Assembly (NCBI GenBank): GCA_947478785.1
Contig: CANJXI010000017.1
Location: 1 to 56,145, forward strand
Origin: Caulobacteraceae bacterium
GTDB taxonomy: Bacteria > Pseudomonadota > Alphaproteobacteria > Caulobacterales > Caulobacteraceae
DNA length: 56,145 nt
Direction: 5' to 3'
How positions within the stretch are numbered: position 1 is the stretch's first letter; every line of letters begins with the position of its first letter. Shown here in pieces: positions 53,504-56,145 of this stretch. The notes beneath the pieces were generated by a model. It did not search any database. It was not told the origin of the DNA and was given only the letters and a program-made list of their open reading frames with translations. The position numbers and the translations under genes were made by a program.

Positions 53504-54400
53504 ATGACTCCTTCGCCGACCCCCGACAGCGACGTGGCGGTCCAGGCCGAGGGTTGGCGGCGGATCACGCCGACGCCGGACGCCGAGACGCTGAAGGCGT
53601 TCTACGCCGGCGAATATTTCCAGGGCTCGCACGGCACCTACGCGCCGGCCTATTCCGAGACCGAGGTGGAGCACCGCCGCCTGCTGGCCGACCTGTTGCT
53701 GGCGGCGATCGGCGAGGCCAGGGATGGCCAGGCCGGCGGACGGCTATTGGAGATCGGCTGCGGCGAGGGCTGGTTCCTGGCGGCGGCCGACGCCGCCGGC
53801 TACGCGGTGGAGGGGCTGGATTTCTCCCGCGACGGGCTCGAGCGCTTCCATCCGCAATTCGTGGCGCGCGCCCGGTTCGGCGACGCCTTCGAGATCCTCG
53901 ACCAGCTGATCGCCGGGGGCGGGCGGTCGGACGTCTGCGTGATGGAGCATGTGCTGGAGCACGTGGCCGATCCGGAGACGCTGCTGGCCAGGCTGCCCCG
54001 CCTGCTGGCGCCGGGCGGGGTGGTGGCGATCACCGTGCCCAACGACTTCAGCCCCCTGCAGCTGGCCGCCCGGGCCACGGGCGCGGTGGACCGGGACTTC
54101 TGGCTGGCCGCCCCGCAGCACCTCAACTACTTCAACACCGCCAACCTGCCGCCGCTGCTGGCGCGGATGGGGTTCTCTGTGAAGGTCGCCCACGCGAGCT
54201 TCCCCATCGACTGGTTCCTGCTGAATCCGGGGTCGAACTATGTGGCCGATCCGGCCGCCGGCAAGGCCGCGCACAGGGCGCGGATGGCCATCGACCTGAT
54301 GCTGGCCGAACAGGGGATGGACGCCTTCCTGGGGCTGGCCAAGGCGCTGTTCCGCTGTGGCGCCGGGCGCAGCCTGACGGTTGTCGCGACCGCCGGCTGA
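53504..54400 (+). CDS. Class I SAM-dependent methyltransferase
   Basis: A 298-residue methyltransferase: LLEIGCGEGWFLAAADAAGY is the SAM-binding loop near residue 85, AVEGLDFSRDGLERF follows, then CVMEHVLEHVADPETLLARL and LLAPGGVVAITVPND. The C-terminal part PQHLNYFNTANLPPLLARMG is the usual lid of UbiG/COQ5-like and polysaccharide-associated methyltransferases. Its last base is the first base of the next gene, so the two are translationally coupled. Confidence 0.9.
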   Translation: MTPSPTPDSDVAVQAEGWRRITPTPDAETLKAFYAGEYFQGSHGTYAPAYSETEVEHRRLLADLLLAAIGEARDGQAGGRLLEIGCGEGWFLAAADAAGYAVEGLDFSRDGLERFHPQFVARARFGDAFEILDQLIAGGGRSDVCVMEHVLEHVADPETLLARLPRLLAPGGVVAITVPNDFSPLQLAARATGAVDRDFWLAAPQHLNYFNTANLPPLLARMGFSVKVAHASFPIDWFLLNPGSNYVADPAAGKAAHRARMAIDLMLAEQGMDAFLGLAKALFRCGAGRSLTVVATAG

Positions 54401-55806
54401 TGCAGGTCCGCTACATCGCCAACGCCTGCTTCCTGATCACCCTTTCCACGGGCGAGACCCTGCTGACCGACCCCTGGTTCGACGGGCCCTGCCAGCAGAC
54501 CTGGTGGAACTTCCCGCCGGTCCCCGACGCGCTGAAGGCCGAGGTCTGGGCCGCGCGGCCGGACATGATCTATGTGAGCCACCTGCACCACGACCACCTG
54601 CATCCGCAGACGCTGGCGCCCTTCAACCGCGCGACGCCGGTGGTGATCGGCAAGCTGAACACCCCGAACCTGAGATCGGCGCTGGCCGCCCTGGGCTTCC
54701 GCGAGATCACCGAGATCCCGTTCGAGACCCGCGCGCCCCTGGGGACGCGGGGCTGCGAGGCGGTGCTGTTCGGCGACTTCCACGGCAATACGCGCGGCGA
54801 GGCGACCCAGGTCGACTACGACCTCGACACCTCGCTTTACATCTTCGACGCCGATGGGACGCGGCTGTTCAACGCCGTCGACAACACCATCCTGCCGCCC
54901 GACGCGGCGCGGATCGCGGCGCAGTACGGGGCCCCGGATATCGCGATGCTGCCCTACGCCTCGGCCTCGATCTATCCGATGGGGATGGGCGACTACGACG
55001 ACGCCACCAAGCTTTCAGCCACGGCGGCGCTGCGCCGGCGCACGGCCGGCAATTTCCGCGACTGCGCCAAGGCGCTGGGCGCGCGGCGGGTGATCCCGGC
55101 GGGCGGGGAATATGTGCTGGGCGGGCCCGCGGCGGCGCAGTCGCGGTTCCTGCCGCAGCCGCTGGCGGCGGAGCTCGCCGCCGAGTTGGAGGGTAGCGAG
55201 GTGTTCGCCAAGCTCTATCCGGGCGACGTGCTGAACTCTGCGACCCTGGTTGTCGCCGAGGATGGGCGCGCGACCCTGCGCGGCTTCACCGACGCCGAGC
55301 GCGCCGCCTATGCGCTGACGCTCGCCGACCGCGCAGCCAGTTTCACCCAGACGGTCCTCCCCGCTGATCTGACGTTCGACTGGGTCCGGGCGCTGAAAAA
55401 GTGCGCCGCCAACTATGCCGCGCGGCGCGACCGGATGGGCCTGGAACTGGCCGCCGACGTCTACCTCGACGCGCGCAAGGCCGATGGCGCGCGCTTCTAT
55501 CGCTACCTGGGCCGCGAGTTCGCCTCGCACCAGTCGGTCAACCACGAGGCCGGTGAGTACGTGCGCGGCACGGCCCATTCCAACACCGTCGAGAACTTCT
55601 TCTCGATCCTCAAGCGCGGGATCAACGGGACGTTCATCCACGTCTCCGAAGCCCACCTGTCGCGCTACCTCGCGGAGTTCGATTTCCGTTACAACCATCG
55701 CTCGGGCCTCGGGATCGAAGACACCGAACGCACCAACGAACTGCTCCGCAACGTCGGCGGAAAGCGCCTCACCTATCGGCGGCCTAGTGAAGGCGCGCAC
55801 GCGTAA
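54400..55806 (+). CDS. Metallo-beta-lactamase-type hydrolase fused to a transposase C-terminus
   Basis: A 468-residue chimera. Residues about 1-355 are a metal-dependent hydrolase of the beta-lactamase fold: YIANACFLITLSTGETLLTD, the metal motif SHLHHDHLH near residues 59-67, and LFGDFHGNT. Residues about 360-468 are not of that family but of an IS1595/ISXO2-type transposase: ASHQSVNHEAGEYVRG, NTVENFFSILKRGINGTF with the last catalytic acidic residue, and YLAEFDFRYNHRSGLG then GKRLTYR. The junction is near 55480-55500. The hydrolase end is therefore truncated and the transposase is incomplete (about 105 of 300 residues). Confidence 0.85.
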   Translation: MQVRYIANACFLITLSTGETLLTDPWFDGPCQQTWWNFPPVPDALKAEVWAARPDMIYVSHLHHDHLHPQTLAPFNRATPVVIGKLNTPNLRSALAALGFREITEIPFETRAPLGTRGCEAVLFGDFHGNTRGEATQVDYDLDTSLYIFDADGTRLFNAVDNTILPPDAARIAAQYGAPDIAMLPYASASIYPMGMGDYDDATKLSATAALRRRTAGNFRDCAKALGARRVIPAGGEYVLGGPAAAQSRFLPQPLAAELAAELEGSEVFAKLYPGDVLNSATLVVAEDGRATLRGFTDAERAAYALTLADRAASFTQTVLPADLTFDWVRALKKCAANYAARRDRMGLELAADVYLDARKADGARFYRYLGREFASHQSVNHEAGEYVRGTAHSNTVENFFSILKRGINGTFIHVSEAHLSRYLAEFDFRYNHRSGLGIEDTERTNELLRNVGGKRLTYRRPSEGAHA

Positions 55807-55990
55807 GCAGAAGGCGAGGAAGATTCAGGCGAAGCGCCGCTCTAGTTCTTGAGCGGCGCGGACGCCTGTTTCGCGGCTATCGTTGCAAGCTGGACCCTGA
55901 TGTCGGTGAGTGCAGTTGTAACGTCCTTATGATCCGACCTCGCGGTGTCTTCGAAGCGATCAAGGCGGTGATCGAGGTTGCTATACATCC
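55480..55990. mobile_element. IS1595-family insertion remnant
   Basis: It contains the 3' end of the transposase (see the chimeric gene) and a short convergent ORF (55842-55988). The left end of the element is lost at the fusion point, and I cannot place the right terminal repeat. The 14-bp inverted repeat at 56037-56095 may mark, or lie just outside, the right end. Confidence 0.65.
55842..55988 (-). CDS. Small 48-residue protein, possible insertion-sequence passenger
   Basis: A 48-residue frame: MYSNLDHRLDRFEDTARSDH, then KDVTTALTDIRVQLATIAAK. Heptad-like helical sequence with a hydrophobic seam suggests a short coiled coil. It is convergent with the transposase fragment and may be carried by the element. 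The function is unknown. Upstream in-frame starts extend to 56066 but are less coherent. Confidence 0.45.
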   Translation of the reverse strand: MYSNLDHRLDRFEDTARSDHKDVTTALTDIRVQLATIAAKQASAPLKN

Positions 55991-56036
55991 ACGCGCCAGG
56001 TCGTGTCCCGGGAGGTGGTGTAGCTCCCCGGCGGTA

Positions 56037-56095
56037 GCTTCGCCGCTCGCGTAGCGCGCCTCTCACAAGGCGCCGTAGCGAGCGAGCGGCGAAGC
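56037..56095. repeat. 14-bp inverted repeat near the right edge
   Basis: GCTTCGCCGCTCGC (56037-56050) and GCGAGCGGCGAAGC (56082-56095), exact reverse complements around 31 bp that holds GCGCGCC and GGCGCC. It may be a terminator or a mobile palindrome; the rest of 55989-56145 shows no gene. Confidence 0.6.
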
Positions 56096-56145
56096 GGTAG
56101 TCATCCGCGGTCTTCGGTAGGGTCGGGTTTGCTGACGCAACTCTG

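Overview
The window is GC-rich, densely coded on both strands and free of rRNA or recognisable tRNA genes. The gene content fits an alphaproteobacterium of the Caulobacterales, most like Caulobacter or Phenylobacterium: two PEPxxWA-CTERM proteins, an UrcA-family protein, several TauD/TfdA dioxygenases, a TonB-dependent receptor, Tat-exported proteins and the alphaproteobacterial palindromic repeats between genes. The genus is inference; the lineage-level call is fairly secure.

Layout. Positions 200-9300 hold four TauD/TfdA-type dioxygenases (two minus, two plus) interleaved with an orphan phage-terminase-small-subunit-like gene, a Tat-exported glutathione-transferase-like protein, a methyltransferase, a PHB-depolymerase-type esterase and a CBS-domain protein. 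The two plus-strand dioxygenases are recent paralogues that were copied together with their promoters. Positions 9300-11900 hold a tandem-domain exported protein, a short PhnA protein, and a lower-GC accessory patch. That patch has a folded intergenic segment, a tiny divergent ORF, an HNH-like gene, and a relic of the terminase-like gene. Positions 11900-21900 carry household and catabolic genes: a cupin, a beta-lactamase-type hydrolase, DUF1993, a quinone reductase-like protein, a small cell-wall group (L,D-transpeptidase, lipoprotein, DUF882 peptidase), a TonB receptor, a VOC protein, SirB1 and an SDR.

Positions 21940-31163 are one giant calcium-binding RTX/Calx-beta protein gene of about 3,074 codons, split by what looks like a single missing base at about 30192. 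It contains four 360-bp Calx-beta tandem repeats and four larger modules of about 1.05 kb. It lies downstream of a PEPxxWA-CTERM gene. Positions 32400-43950 are mostly small conserved proteins plus a penicillin-binding protein, with a short accessory insertion (DUF6471 fragment and a membrane protein) at 33872-34930.

Positions 43975-47640 encode a fused HyuA-HyuB 5-oxoprolinase-type protein that carries two palindromic repeats inserted in frame. Then come a TerB/J-domain protein, a monooxygenase, a cytochrome P450, a conserved protein of unknown function, a second PEPxxWA-CTERM protein, dihydrofolate reductase, and a methyltransferase/metallo-hydrolase pair. The metallo-hydrolase is fused to the C-terminus of an IS1595-type transposase at the right end of the window.

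The most rewarding places to look are the in-frame palindromic repeats in the hydantoinase gene, the hydrolase-transposase chimera, the frameshifted RTX giant, the terminase-like gene with its relic 9.7 kb away, and the in-frame DUF6471 remnant behind a methyltransferase stop codon. I did not find a clearly new multi-gene defence or biosynthetic system.
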